Source of the DNA: Vicia villosa | Taxonomy: Eukaryota > Streptophyta > Magnoliopsida > Fabales > Fabaceae | Assembly: GCF_029867415.1 (NCBI RefSeq) | Contig: NC_081185.1 | Span: 37,208,766-37,272,765, forward strand | Length of the DNA: 64,000 nt | Reading direction: 5' to 3' | Shown: positions 22,790-34,631 of the stretch, piece after piece | Position numbering within the stretch: the stretch's first letter is position 1 | How the letters are laid out: each line of letters opens with the position of its first letter | Notes under the pieces: generated by a model | What the model was told of the DNA's origin: nothing | Databases searched by the model: none | The model's input: only the letters and a program-made list of their open reading frames with translations | Translations under genes and position numbers: made by a program

Positions 22790-25078
22790 TGTAACACCCA
22801 AATTGTATACTAAATAAATAAGGCATACATTCGCATAAATCAGAGTAAAGAAGCATGCATCTCACGAGGGCTTTACACATATTTCAAAATAAAACAACAT
22901 GCAATGGTCATTTCCGAATAACACGGGATTTAAAGCAACATGCGAAAACACAGCGGAATAATCATCTCATCAAATAAATGGTAAAATCGAATTATTCCCA
23001 TACATCATCCACCATATCTCAATATTTCGGCTCAAGGCCATTCATCAACAAAATAACGTATTCAAATACAAAATACAATATGAGTAAACAATTATCTCAT
23101 AACAATGAGTTATAAAATATAAACCCAAATCCCATGTGTTACATATGACCAAAGCACAAGTGACTACTTAGTCACGACACCTTACAAGAGATCCAAATCT
23201 CTAAGCTAAGCCTCCTTCGAAGCATCGCTATCCACGAAACCTGCACGTTACCAACAAAGGATAACATTCAAATAGAAGGGTGAGAATTCAAATTCTAAAT
23301 AGAAAATATAATAATGGGAAAATGCAACATAAGTAAGCATACATTTCACAATTATTCACTTTTCCCATAACATGCATCATATGCAATTAACCAAGATTCA
23401 CATATTCATGTTATACAATATAGCTCATTCAATTCCACATAATCAAACATGATTACTAAACAATGTACATAATTATATTTCACCAACATATAGATTCTAA
23501 GTACATATAATTTCACATCTACATCACATATGTTTCAATCACATATATCACAATCATAACACAACAATCATTCATATCAAATGAATCGCCAAATTCACTT
23601 ATCACATCTCATACACACATAACATAATCACACAACACATTCACACCGACACGTGCGACTCAAGTGTGACTCTATGCAACATGAAATATGGATCCCTGCT
23701 AGTTATCATTACGGTAAACCGATTGCCACTCTCTACGGACAAGATAACCATCTCAAAGCTCCATTCGGCGTTAAGCTTTCAAATCCCATTCGGCGTTAGA
23801 TTTGGGATAAGTAAATAATCCTCTCGAGATTACCCAACATTGCCACTTTCAAAGACTCATGCCTGTGTACGTGTGCAACAAAACAAGACTCATGCATTTA
23901 AGACGATCTCTATATCTCTTAAACTACACAACCACATCTTTACAACTTTGCACAACATTACACAACATGACATTCAACTCAATATCAAGCATTAATTAGC
24001 ATTTAGCAATCAATCACATAATTCACGATTATCATATCACATAATGCATTCATGAACATTGATCATGCATAATTCATCCATAACATACACATATAATTAC
24101 ATGTTATTCCCAATTAACATCATAATTAAATTAAACAATTGCCAACCAATCCTACACTATCATATAGACAGTTATTTAAGCTTCAAAGTACGGATCAAAA
24201 CGGCACATAAAAAGGAGTTACGGATCAAAACTTATGCTAATTCTAAGTTACAAACATTTTTCCAAAGTACACAGTGGAACTCGGTTCCTCCCCATGTGGG
24301 AACCGGGTTCTGACTTTCTAAAAAGCTCGTTTCTGGTTTTTACTATGGGAAACCGGATTGGCACATTTGGGAATCGGTTCCCACATAACAGTAGCATAAA
24401 AATCAATAGTTTTGACAGCAAAACACATTTCAAATCATACCCAATCCAACCCAAACGAACATAAGCATTTAGAATCATCAATTCAACTCGTTAAACATCC
24501 AATTCATGCAACAATAACATCATTTATCACCACATAACAACATAACAACAAGAGATTCATAAAATAAGCAAAAGTTACATAAACCCTAACATTTCCAAAA
24601 CTATGAAATTGAGAGATGAAGAGATTCACATACACAAACAAACATTTTCCCAATCATAGATTCTATCAGAACTTGGATTCAAACCCTTACCTTATCTCTT
24701 AGTCCACCCTCTTGATGATTCTACAACCCCTCTTCTCTCTTCTATGTTCTTCTTCTTTTTCTCTATCTTTCTCTTCTTTCTATTTTTCTCTCTCTTACAA
24801 AATTATGACAAATGACCTAACTCTCTCACTATCTTCCTCTCTAATTTGGGCTTAACCCAATTATTACCCAACACTTATTACTAATTAGGCCCAATAACTT
24901 ATCTCCTAATATTCACTAATAGTCTAATAAATCAAATTAGCACAAAACACATATAATTAAATATTTAAATAATTATTATATCACATAATAACTAGATAAA
25001 TAAATAATTATTAAAAACACCAAATACTATAATTACTAATATAATTAATAAAAATACTAATAAAATCGGGCTGTTACA
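22790..25078 (-). repeat. 5' LTR of minus-strand chromovirus (2289 bp)
   Basis: The + strand reads TGTAACACCC at the inner edge and ends CGGGCTGTTACA at 25078. It shares blocks with the other minus-oriented chromovirus LTRs at 47831 and 58832 ('agaagggtgag' near 23274). It contains clustered 'ggaaccgg/ccggttcc'-type palindromes at 24278-24390. The remaining interior is AT-rich and non-coding. Confidence 0.85.
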
Positions 25079-25128
25079 GAATGCATACACAGAAACACAA
25101 ACACCATACACCAAACACAAACACAACA

Positions 25129-25500
25129 ATGAAAGCTCGCATTAGGCCAGACGGATCGCACCAGAAATCAGAGCCCCCGCCACCAAAGAAACGTCTCGAC
25201 TATGAACTAGATTACCCTAGAAGGAGCGGGCATGTCATATACTCTGCACTGAAACCCCTCATGCTGGTAATGTTTTGGAATATTAATTTCGTGGCCCAAC
25301 TCAAGAGGACTCTCTTGAGGTTTTTGGAAGGGGAGTTCCAACCCGGCGAAGAGATAAGAAGTATCAAGAGGCTTAGAACAAGGGGTGGTGTTGTCATCGG
25401 AGAAAGGCAACGTTGGTGGGAGAATGTGGCATACGACGTGGATTACACTCGAATGATGCATGGAACAGATGACATTGTTTTAACTGTTGTAATTTCTTAG
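25129..25500 (+). CDS. Unrecognised ORF of about 123 aa directly beside an LTR
   Basis: The ATG at 25129 lies in a good plant context (acaacaATGa) after an A/C-rich leader; an upstream in-frame ATG at 25081 is almost in the LTR. The protein has a Pro/Lys-rich start (SEPPPPKKR), a hydrophobic segment (ALKPLMLVMFWNIN) and a C-terminal part containing RGGVVIGERQRWW. After the stop comes a T-rich stretch with aatgaatgaatg, compatible with a 3' UTR. I do not recognise a family. The chromovirus 5' LTR ends about 50 bp upstream and points away, so any original promoter or upstream exons were displaced. It could be a gene tail or part of an older transposon. Confidence 0.4.
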   Translation: MKARIRPDGSHQKSEPPPPKKRLDYELDYPRRSGHVIYSALKPLMLVMFWNINFVAQLKRTLLRFLEGEFQPGEEIRSIKRLRTRGGVVIGERQRWWENVAYDVDYTRMMHGTDDIVLTVVIS

Positions 25501-25794
25501 ATGTTTTAGTTTTCTTATTTTCTGTTAGTGACTTTCAATGTACCTTTTGATTAATGAATGAATGTTTTCTATTAAAATCATTTTTTCCGTGACAACAACC
25601 CGGTTAAGTTCATGGAGTGAATGTACCAAAATTTCTTTTTAATCGGCGATTTCACTGCAGAGAAAACACATGACCAACTCTCTTAAAAATCAGCAAGTCA
25701 GCCAGGGCAGCAAATATGGAAGAAAATGTGTGAAAAAATACCCTAACACTTTTTTTATTTAAAAAAATATTTTAAAAAAAGAAGGCTTGCACTT
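25501..25794 (+). other. Non-coding flank after the unrecognised ORF
   Basis: A T-rich, 3' UTR-like stretch and then neutral sequence. No gene or repeat recognised. Confidence 0.4.
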
Positions 25795-25920
25795 AGGCGC
25801 CACTTGGGGTGGCTTAAAAGTTTCCCGTTGTACTAAGGCGCCACCCCAGGTGGCGCATATGAAGAAAATTTTGAACTATGGCGCCATGGGAGGTGGCTCC
25901 TATGTGTAGGGCACCTCCCA
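25795..25920 (+). repeat. Three GGCGCC-containing hairpin units
   Basis: Three units of about 40-45 bp start with ggcgcca (25796, about 25838 and about 25880) and contain a matching ggtggc, so each can fold back. They lie between the unrecognised ORF and a MITE-like sequence. Such GC-rich hairpins stand out in this AT-rich locus. Confidence 0.6.
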
Positions 25921-26034
25921 AACCTGGTTACCCAAGTAATTTCCCCCAAAACCTGGTTTTTTGGGTAAATTATTTTTTTAAAGTTGGTTATTTGAATTTT
26001 TTTTCAAAATGTTTTGTGGTTGGACTAATTAAGT

Positions 26035-26483
26035 TAGTCTATGTTTGGTTATTCGGTAGGAAGCATTAGAATTAATTATGGACCTTTAAAATCAATTATG
26101 GAGTGTTTGGTATTTTCAAATAGTCTACTGTCACCGTGTTTTTTTGGTTCACAATTGATTTTTTATGAAGCTACAATTCCTAGCTTCTTGAAATCAATTC
26201 TAGGAATCAATTCTTCCTTTTTCGGTTTTTCTTTTTTGCCCTTAAATTGAATAACATTAATAACTCTCATCATTTTTTTGTGCCTTTTTGATCATTTACA
26301 CGTCCAAACACAATTTTGATGAAAATACCCAAACAACATTTTTCATACAAATCACTTTTGTTGTGAATATATCCAAACATAAATCACTTTTTATTAAACT
26401 CAATTTTAACTAAAATCAATTCTACTAAATCAATTCTCTCAAAATTATTTTTTTTCCACCGTAGAACTAAACGCACACTTAGA
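26035..26483. mobile_element. MITE-like inverted-repeat element
   Basis: The left end (about tgtttggttattcggtagg) is complementary, with mismatches, to the right end (about ccgtagaactaaacgcaca). The interior has many 'aatcaatt' blocks in both orientations. There are no ORFs. The TSD could not be fixed, so superfamily is unassigned. Confidence 0.5.
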
Positions 26484-26637
26484 CATTTTGGTGGAAGCTT
26501 CATCGGGAAGGGATAGGATGGCGCATTGGCTTGGTTGGCGGCTTGGCTTCATTAAACATCATCACATAGTTAAATCTACTCATGGTAGATTGAATAAACA
26601 TTTTCAAGATAGTAAGGATGATTTTTGCAAGGGTTAA

Positions 26638-26768
26638 TGTTGTAAAATATTTCACTGATATATTAAAATTGTATATACAATGTTGCAACTTCATGCTTAA
26701 TGGGCTTTGACTAATGGGCCTCATTACTAATATTACCAATTACTATTTACGGTCTAATGTTTACAACA
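26638..26768 (-). repeat. 3' LTR (131 bp) of minus-strand Ty1/copia element
   Basis: The complement begins TGTTGTAAACATTAG right after a purine tract (cttgaaggggag) and ends TTTACAACA, giving TG...CA ends. The candidate left TSD is gttaa (26633-26637). No matching 5' LTR was found at the right side, so the assignment rests on position after RNase H, the PPT and the terminal dinucleotides. Confidence 0.65.
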
Positions 26769-29700
26769 CTCCCCTTCAAGCTGGTGAATGGATATCTATC
26801 ATTCCTAACTTGCAAGTAAGTTGTCTGAATCTTTCTGTTGGTAAGCCTTTTGTTAACACATCAGCCAGCTGATGCTCAAAAGGAACGTAAGATGTAGTTA
26901 TCAGTCCACTATCCAACTTTTCTTTGATAAAATATCGGTCAATCTCAATGTGTTTAGTCCTGTCGTGCTAAACAAGATTATGAGCAATATTAATAGCCGA
27001 TTTAGTATCACAAAACAATTCCATAGGGCCTTTACATTGTATCTTCAAATCTTCTAGAACTTGTTTCACCCATAATAGTTCACAAATTTCTAGTGTCGTA
27101 GCTCTAAATTCGGCCTCAACGCTTGATCGAGCAACTACACTTTGCTTCTTACTCTTTCAAGCTAAAAGGTTACCAAACAGAAAATTATAATAGCCTGGCG
27201 TATATCTTCTATCACTCACTGAGCCGGCATAATCTGCATCAGTGTAAGCCTCCATAGTTAGATTTCCACCTCTTTTAAACAAAAGTCCTCTCTCTGGAGT
27301 TGCTTTAAGATATTGCAGAACATTGTCTATAGCCTGCAAATGTCTCACCCTTAGATCATGCATGAATTGGCTCAACGCACTGACTGCATATGCCAAATAT
27401 GGTCTAGTGTGTGCCAATTAAATCAATTTTTCCACTAATCGCTGATATTAACCCTTGTCAACTTTTTCACGTTCCTCCCCAAAGTTTATCCTGTGATTTT
27501 GTTCAATGGGAACACTTGCAAGTTTGCATCCAAGTTTTCCAGTTTTCTGCAAAATATCAAGCACATACTTTCTTTGAGAGATAAAGATGCATTGCTTTGA
27601 GTAGGCTACCTCAATTCCCAAAAAATACTTGAGTTGCCTGATAATTTATTTTTGAGAAAATGTCTCTTAGTCAAATCATCTCTTGTAACAATAATATCAT
27701 TAACATAACAAGAAGTACAATCAACTTTCCTCCTTGTGAATGTTTAATAAACAAAGTGTGGTCTCCTTGACTTACTTATAGCCCAAACACATCATTGCCT
27801 TTGAGAATCTTCCAAACCATGCCCGAGGGGATTGCTTTAATCCATATAAGGCTTTCTTCAAATGACACACCTTGTTAGCTCCATTTGTTATGCCAACACC
27901 CGGTGGAATCTCCATATACACTTCTTCCTCTAAGTCTCATGCAATAATGTATTTTTAACATCAAACTGTTGCAATTCCCATCCACATGAAGCAGTAAGAG
28001 ATAGTAAATTTTGAATAGTGTTCATCTTTGCCACTGGGGAAAATGTCTCCTCATAATCAATACCATACGTCTTAGTATAACCTTTTGCTACTAGTTTTCC
28101 CTTGTACTGATCAAGTGTGCCATCCGATTTATGCTTTACAGTATAGATCCATCTACATCCAACTGGCTTTTTTTCTTTTTGCCTTTCAATAATCTCCCAA
28201 TTTCTATTTTGAAATGCTTCTTAAACAGATGATGGGATTTTCACATAATCAACAATTGCAATAAAACTTTAATATTGTGTGGAAAGATGTTTAGTGGAGA
28301 CATAATGAGAGATATGGTGTCGATATATGGAGGGAAAAATCTTTTATTCTTCCTCAAAGCAATGGGTAAATCAACTGGATTAGTGTCACAAGTATCATAA
28401 ATGAGACAATCATCATTGGAGGAATCATTTTCAATACTTACCTCTGGTTTAGACGATTGAATTTGTTTCTGGAGAAGGTCAAATTTACTTCTTCCCTGAT
28501 ACACTAGAGTTGGTGCTGGAGGTGCTGATTCTTGTGAAACAGAAGGCATCGAAGGACCAGGAACAATTACTGACTCAAATTTAGGTGTTGAACTAGGACT
28601 CAAACTTAAATTAGGTGAAAACTCGGGTTCAAGAGAGGGAACATTGATAGGTTCTCTAGGGAGGCTAGGACCAAGGATCAGAAACTCGAATTCAGACTCT
28701 AAGTCACTTATGTTCTCCCCCGGAGACTGAGAACGAGTGAAGTATGACACATTTTCATGAAAGATGACATCTTTGGAGACAAAGAATTTTCGACTCGGAG
28801 GATGATAACATTTGTACCCTCTTTTTTTGGGTGCATAACCCATAAAGATACATCTGACAGCACGGGGATCCAACTTATTGCAATATTGTTTGTGAACATG
28901 AACAAAAGCAACATAACCAAACACGCGAGACTCAAGAGTATGTAAGATATGAACAAATGGAAAACGTGAGAGCGTAAATTGAGCTGGACTACTATTACCT
29001 AACACTCGAGATGGGACCCGGTTAGTTAAGTAAATGACGATTTTTTCTTTAAGTAACTTTAAGTAAATGACGATTTTTTCTTTATGCGACACCGTTTTGT
29101 TGTAGGGTGTCAACACATGTGAATTCATGGAGAATGTCGTGTTTACTAGTGAAGTTGGAGAAGGTATGATTGACATATTCTTTACCATTACCAGAAATGA
29201 ATTCTTTTTATACCTTTCCCAAATTGTGTTTTTACCATATTATAAAATTGGATAAATATTTGTGGTACTTCAGATTTTAGTATTCATCAAGAAAATCCAA
29301 GTTACTCGAGTACAATCATCAATAAATGAGACAAACCGTTTTGCACCAAAAATATTAGAGGTAGGGGAATGTCCCCAAACATCAGAATGAATCACATCAA
29401 AAGGTTCATCACTTTTATTAAAACTGAAAGGAAAAGGTACACGATTGTGTTTTGCCAACTGACAAACATTACCATTAAAAGATTCAACAGAATAGTGTAA
29501 GAACAATGACGGAAACATAGACTTAATTATATAAAATGGAGGATGACCGAGACTCTTGTGCTGAAGCCAAATTTGTGACGCTAAAGAAGAAGACTGAGAA
29601 TGGATACATGTGGACAACACCTTTGGATGGTCATCAGAGAAGTAGGATAACCTTTCCTTTTCCTTAGCAATTCCAATCGTCTGCCCCGTGGTAAGGTCCT

Positions 29701-29868
29701 GAAAAACACAATGGGACGTAAAAAAAGTTACTTTACAATTTTGATCACGATTAAGCTTATGGATGGAAATTAATTTGTGGGAAAGTGCAGGAACATGAAG
29801 CACAGATTGCAACTGGAGTGGAGGTCGCAAGTCAATATTTCTAGTGCCAACAACACAAGCATGAGAGC
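26769..29868 (-). pseudogene. Minus-strand copia pol: RNase H, RT and integrase (decayed)
   Basis: From right to left: GAG-pre-integrase and integrase N-part (29270-29830, with WLQHKSLGHP, VIHSDVWG and FIDDCTRVTW), integrase C-part and linker (28241-29188), RT (about 27480-28230, with recognisable EETFSPVAK, ALYGLKQSPRAW and YV(D/N)DIIV stretches across frameshifts), and RNase H (27157-27417 and left, with TDADYAGS and SDRRYTPGY). A 33-bp tandem duplication at about 29020-29085 breaks the integrase. Several frameshifts and stops are present. The gag and protease portions lie further right, separated by solo LTR copy C and copia element 2. Confidence 0.85.
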
Positions 29869-29873
29869 CATCA

Positions 29874-32800
29874 TGTAATACAGTGAACTGACTTTAAAGA
29901 AATGTCGCGGTAAGCAAGAGTCGCCACCGACTTTTATTTTATCCAATTGGAAAGGCTAAAAGAACAGAAAAAGACCTTTTAAAGATTTTGAGTTCGGGGG
30001 GTAAGTTATACAAAGGGAAGGTGTAAGGCACCCTTTGCATCCATGGTTATCCATGGGCTCTTAATTGCTTAGCTCACTTGTTTGTTTTGAAATGTTTGAA
30101 AAGGAAGTGTGAAAAGTAAAAACTTTGAAGAAGAACTTTAGCTTGTAAATAAGCGTAGTCTTTTTGAAAAGTATTTGAAAATTAGTGGGAAAAGATTTTG
30201 AATTTGAATTTGAAAAAGAGCAAGCAGTTAAAAGCAACTACCCTAAGTTTAGAAATTTGTTCTTTTAGTCTTTTGGGCGAAAGGTTCTATCCATACCATA
30301 AGAGGGCAGGAAGTCTTTCAATTGGATGTTTGAAGGGTCATCGAAATATCGTTCGCTATAAGACTGTCCCTTGCCATAAAGAGGGCAGGTAGTCTAAGGG
30401 AAGGATATAATAGTCATTTTTAGGCAGCAGGCGACAAAGGCAACAAGAGGGATTACCCTAAAGGTGTGTGGGTGCAACAATCACGTGGTTAACTTCGATG
30501 ATATTTATCTTGTAATTAGGTGATTCTAGATTCAGTTCAAGGCTTGCACTCCCTAGGATTACTAACCACACAGTTATAATAAAAGCAGAAATAAAATTTC
30601 CTACGCTATTACAATAAACACCTGCGGGGATGGGGGAAGTTAAAAGGTGGAAGAATAAGGGGAATCAATAAGTAGTTTTATCATCTTGATCTTGAGCCTT
30701 GATCTTCCTCGAACCTTTGATTGACTCTGATCATCTGAGAATTAACAGAAAATAATGGGGGTGAGTGTAAGACAGATTCATTAACTAGTGAGGCAAGCCC
30801 TAATTTTCATAAAGCAGAATATAAAAATAAAAATATTATTAAACAAGCAAAGGATTAGAAACTTAGCTTTTCGGTTGGTATGGCGCGTGGCTGAAGAACC
30901 TTTGATTAACCTGAGCGCAGCGATCCAGTGTAGCCTCGGCCTGATGATCTATAGTGGACTCGCACGTTTGATCCTTTGATTGTGAATACTGGGGAGATCT
31001 GAGGGCTATGATTGAAGGCGTATGGTGTGCGTGCCTTTGGCCAACTGCGTGGGATCTACACGCATATTATTAGTAAAAAAAATTTAAGGGATCCATCCAA
31101 GGATCGAACCCGCGTTTCAGCACTTCACGCGCGCTTTGCCTTGCCAGTGGAGCTGCATGTCTACGCTGCTATTGGAATTACACACAAACAAAATAAACAA
31201 AATTTTAGAGCGTTTTCAGAATTTAAAAAAGGAACGCGCGTCCTGTCCTTCTTCTTCCCCGTGAGACTTTAGGAAACACAACGTTTTTAGCCACGGTTTT
31301 GTTGCGTTGGGATAGCCCTTCAATCATCAGATTAGACGAATACACAATATAAATTGACAGTGATGGTACAGGATGATTCGAAATCAGCCCCTGAATGCAA
31401 TGGTATTATCGACTTCATCCAATTGTGCCTGCAACAATAAGCCCTAAAACAAAGCTTCTAAAAACCTAACAATGGCGAACCACAATCCCTGCATTTACAC
31501 TTAAATTAAACCAACCAGAAACATAGTATATATCATCATGAACAATAATATACGATTAAACGGTGTTTATACTGTTTGTATGAAGGAAATCGAAACTTTT
31601 CAAAATTTAGCCAAACCGTGAATTCGTGGATGCCTATTCCAGGTGTCTTAGGCTTCAAGCTCGATTGGGAGATGATCACCAATACTCCAGGAACACGTTG
31701 TGATCTCCAGAAGCCTTTGAATCTCCCTTAAATTCTCAAACCGGTTTCAAATTTTTCTTGAATTTGTTGAGCTTGGAACGTGTTCTCTTGTCTGCAATCC
31801 TCCCCCTTTTGCTTTGGCACGAATTACATATATATAGAACACAAATTAGGTCAAGAATTTTGGATTCAAATCTCTCCAAATCACAAGATTGGTAGTTGAT
31901 TTTGCAAAGATATTGATAGATATTGAAAATTTCTATTTTGGTACTCAATAAGACCAATCAAACTACCAATCAATCTCCACACGTTTTTGCTCTCTTAAAT
32001 CTGATTTTTTTGCTTAAAAAATATTCAAACCATCTTTTTTTGATTTTATGTATTTATTTTATATTTTATTTTATTTATTTATCATTTAAATGAATAAAAA
32101 TCCATATAAATATAAATAAAAAGTCATAAAAATAAAATAATAGACTTAGAGGTCTTGACTTAGTCCATGAATGAGTTTAAAGTCAAAAAGCTAGGTCCAA
32201 TAGCTCAAAACATCAAACTTCATTACTTTGCCCTTTATGCATTTTCTCACAATCGCCCAACTTGTACAAGCCATAACTCATTCAATATTTATCATATGGA
32301 GGTGTTTTAGGACTTTCTGGAAACCTCAAGATGTCCTCTACAAGCCACTTTGGCATCTTTTTTGCATTTAAGGATTTTATCGTGAAGATATGGCTTATGA
32401 TAAAAAACAACTTTTGCGAGTCTTCTAGAAGGACCTGTAATATTTTGACTTATATCTCATATGCGGAAGCATTTCTTGACCTTGGGCCCAACATGAAATT
32501 TGTAGAGAACCAAATTTCCTTAAGAATGAGCTTTGGTTAGGTAATTTTTGAGAAAGTATGGGAGAGATATGATCAGTCAAAGTTGGGTTGACTTTTAGTT
32601 CAAAACCCTAAATTAGTAACTTGGACATTTGATGATTTCTGAGCTCTCCTTGATGAATCATGATCAACCTTTGATCAAATGATGAATCTAACATTAAAAT
32701 GTTGATGTTGACCAAAAGTCAGGAGTTTTGACTGTACTTTGACCACAGTTGACTTTTGGGTCAAACTAGTTGACTGTTGACCATTTGAACTTTTGACTGA

Positions 32801-33028
32801 GCAATCTTATGAATTAGAGTTTGCAACTTGGCATGAGGATCCTTTAAGGCATATGAGAGACCAATGGTTCCGTTTGCAGTCTTAGAACTTGATTTTACTT
32901 TGAAAAGATCAATACCCTAGTTTGAGGGTTGTTGTTTGGGAGAGTGTATACTCAGTCAAGCATTGAGACATTGATATTCAAATGAGTTTGAGTATGAAAA
33001 TGTGGTGGGCAAATTTTGGGGTATGACA
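29874..33028 (-). repeat. Solo Ogre-like LTR (copy C, reverse), TSD CATCA
   Basis: The 3155-bp LTR is flanked by identical CATCA (29869-29873 and 33029-33033). The complement starts TGTCATACCCCAAAATTTGC and ends GTATTACA, like copies A and B. It splits the copia reading frame inside the region between protease and GAG-pre-integrase; excision of the LTR with one TSD would restore the codon phase. No internal sequence remains. Confidence 0.92.
31090..31165 (-). other. tRNA-like segment in LTR copy C
   Basis: The complement has an A-box-like agctccactgg and a B box gggttcgatcc (complement of 31101-31111). It lies about 1.86 kb from the LTR start, further in than in copies A and B. It is not a functional tRNA by inspection. 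Confidence 0.4.
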
Positions 33029-33033
33029 CATCA

Positions 33034-33466
33034 GCAACAGTGATATAAGGAATACTCGAAGGTGTGGTATAAGGGCATAATAATGTGGAATCAAATGTCA
33101 TATGATCAGTAGCACCAGATTCAATAATCCACACATTCCTATGGATATTACCACAAATAGTAAAATATCGGGAACACAAACTCTTACCAGTAACTGCTAG
33201 AGACCCAGAACCAGAAGCTTACTCATGGAGTCAAGCATAGACTTTAACCGTTCCACATCATTCTGAACGAAGGAGGAAATATCAGTTCCCCTTTTTCAAA
33301 GTTATCCGTATCATGGGTGTGTGTAGCAACATGTGCCTGATGCTGGTGCATGTTGCGAGAACCGCCTTCTCGGTTAAGAACCTGATCCCTTCCATATAGT
33401 TTGAAATGCCTATCCTTTATACGCCCTGATCGATTGTAATTCTCACAATAGAATTTGTCACGACCA
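33034..33466 (-). pseudogene. Minus-strand copia gag C-part and protease
   Basis: The complement shows a CCHC-like zinc finger (CENYNRSGRIKDRHF, in which the second Cys is replaced by Tyr) and then the protease motif WIIESGATDHM. The usual catalytic DSG is ESG here (codon at 33122-33120), so the protease should be inactive. It is continuous with the gag piece at 46978-47542, interrupted by copia element 2. Confidence 0.75.
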
Positions 33467-33471
33467 TTCTT

Positions 33472-34549
33472 TGTTAGAACAAGAAATGTTCTGATTAATA
33501 TTCTGTGTTTTGATGATAACATTGTGTATGAATTTTGTATAAGATAATGTGGTACTCTAATCCTTTGCATTTTCCATTTCAGGAAATATATAAAGAGTAT
33601 GCACAAATCAGCACTCAGAAGCAACTGACTTAGAAAGTTCTGGATGGCTTCATCAGAACATGCTCTGGCAAGACATCAGAAGATGGTCATGCAGAATCAG
33701 AATATGAACTGGAAAGCACCAGAAGAATAGAAGTCAGAAGAACAAGCTCTGAAGTTCTGATGGTATCACGCTCAAGCTCTTCAAAGTCAGAAGACAGAAG
33801 ATGCTCTGCACCAAAGCTGATGGCTCTGATATTCAAACGTTGTTATCTACAAATCTGAGTCCAGAAAGAAAATACAAGATGAAAGGCTGAAACGTCCAAT
33901 CTTTGACTGACAAAAGGAACGTTAGAAGCTACAAAAGGCAAAGTCAGTAAAAGCAGCAAAAGCAAGGCTTGAGGTAGTTGACAAAAGTGTGAAACATTAA
34001 ATGCAGCGTTGTACTATTCACGCAAAGCATTAAATGCATCCCAACGGTCATTTCCTCTCAGCGCCTATAAATAGAAGTTCTCATCAGAAGCTGAAAAAAC
34101 AACACTTGCTCAAAATATACAGAAACGCTGTCAAATTCAAAAGCTTACGAACTTCATCTTCAACCTCACAAACTCTTTGTAATATTTAGTGAGTGTTAAG
34201 TTTAGAACTTAAGAGAAATATCACAGTTGTGATTACAGCTTTATTAGAAGCATTCAAACTCTTGTAAACTTTATTTTACATTGATTGTAAAAGGATTCCT
34301 AGAGTGATCAAGTTGTGATAAGGATACTCTAGAAGACTTAGAGTGTTTCTAAGTGGATAACCATTGTAATCAGGTGGATTTGTGGATTAAATCCTCAGTT
34401 GAGGTAAATCACCTTGTCAGGGATGGACTGGAGTAGTTTGGTTAACAACGAACCAGGATAAAAATCATTGTGTTGATTGTTTTTATCTTCCAAGTTTTTG
34501 AGATACACTTATTCAATCCCCCCCTTTCTAAATGTTTTTCTATCCTTCA
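33472..34549 (+). repeat. 5' LTR of copia element 2
   Basis: 1078 bp, TGTTAGAACAAGAAATG ... CTATCCTTCA. A TATAAATAG box lies at about 34065. It contains one copy of the gagtgatca/gatactcta unit that occurs in multiple copies in the LTR of element 1. Confidence 0.95.
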
Positions 34550-34551
34550 AT

Positions 34552-34564
34552 TGGCATCAGAGCA
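34552..34564 (+). promoter_or_regulatory. Primer binding site of copia element 2
   Basis: TGGCATCAGAGCA, one mismatch to the standard iMet PBS, two bases after the LTR end. Confidence 0.9.
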
Positions 34565-34631
34565 CCGGTTCTAGGTGCAAGCACTTAACCGTGTTAGACA
34601 AAAGATTCAGGGAGAAAAACACAAATTCAAA

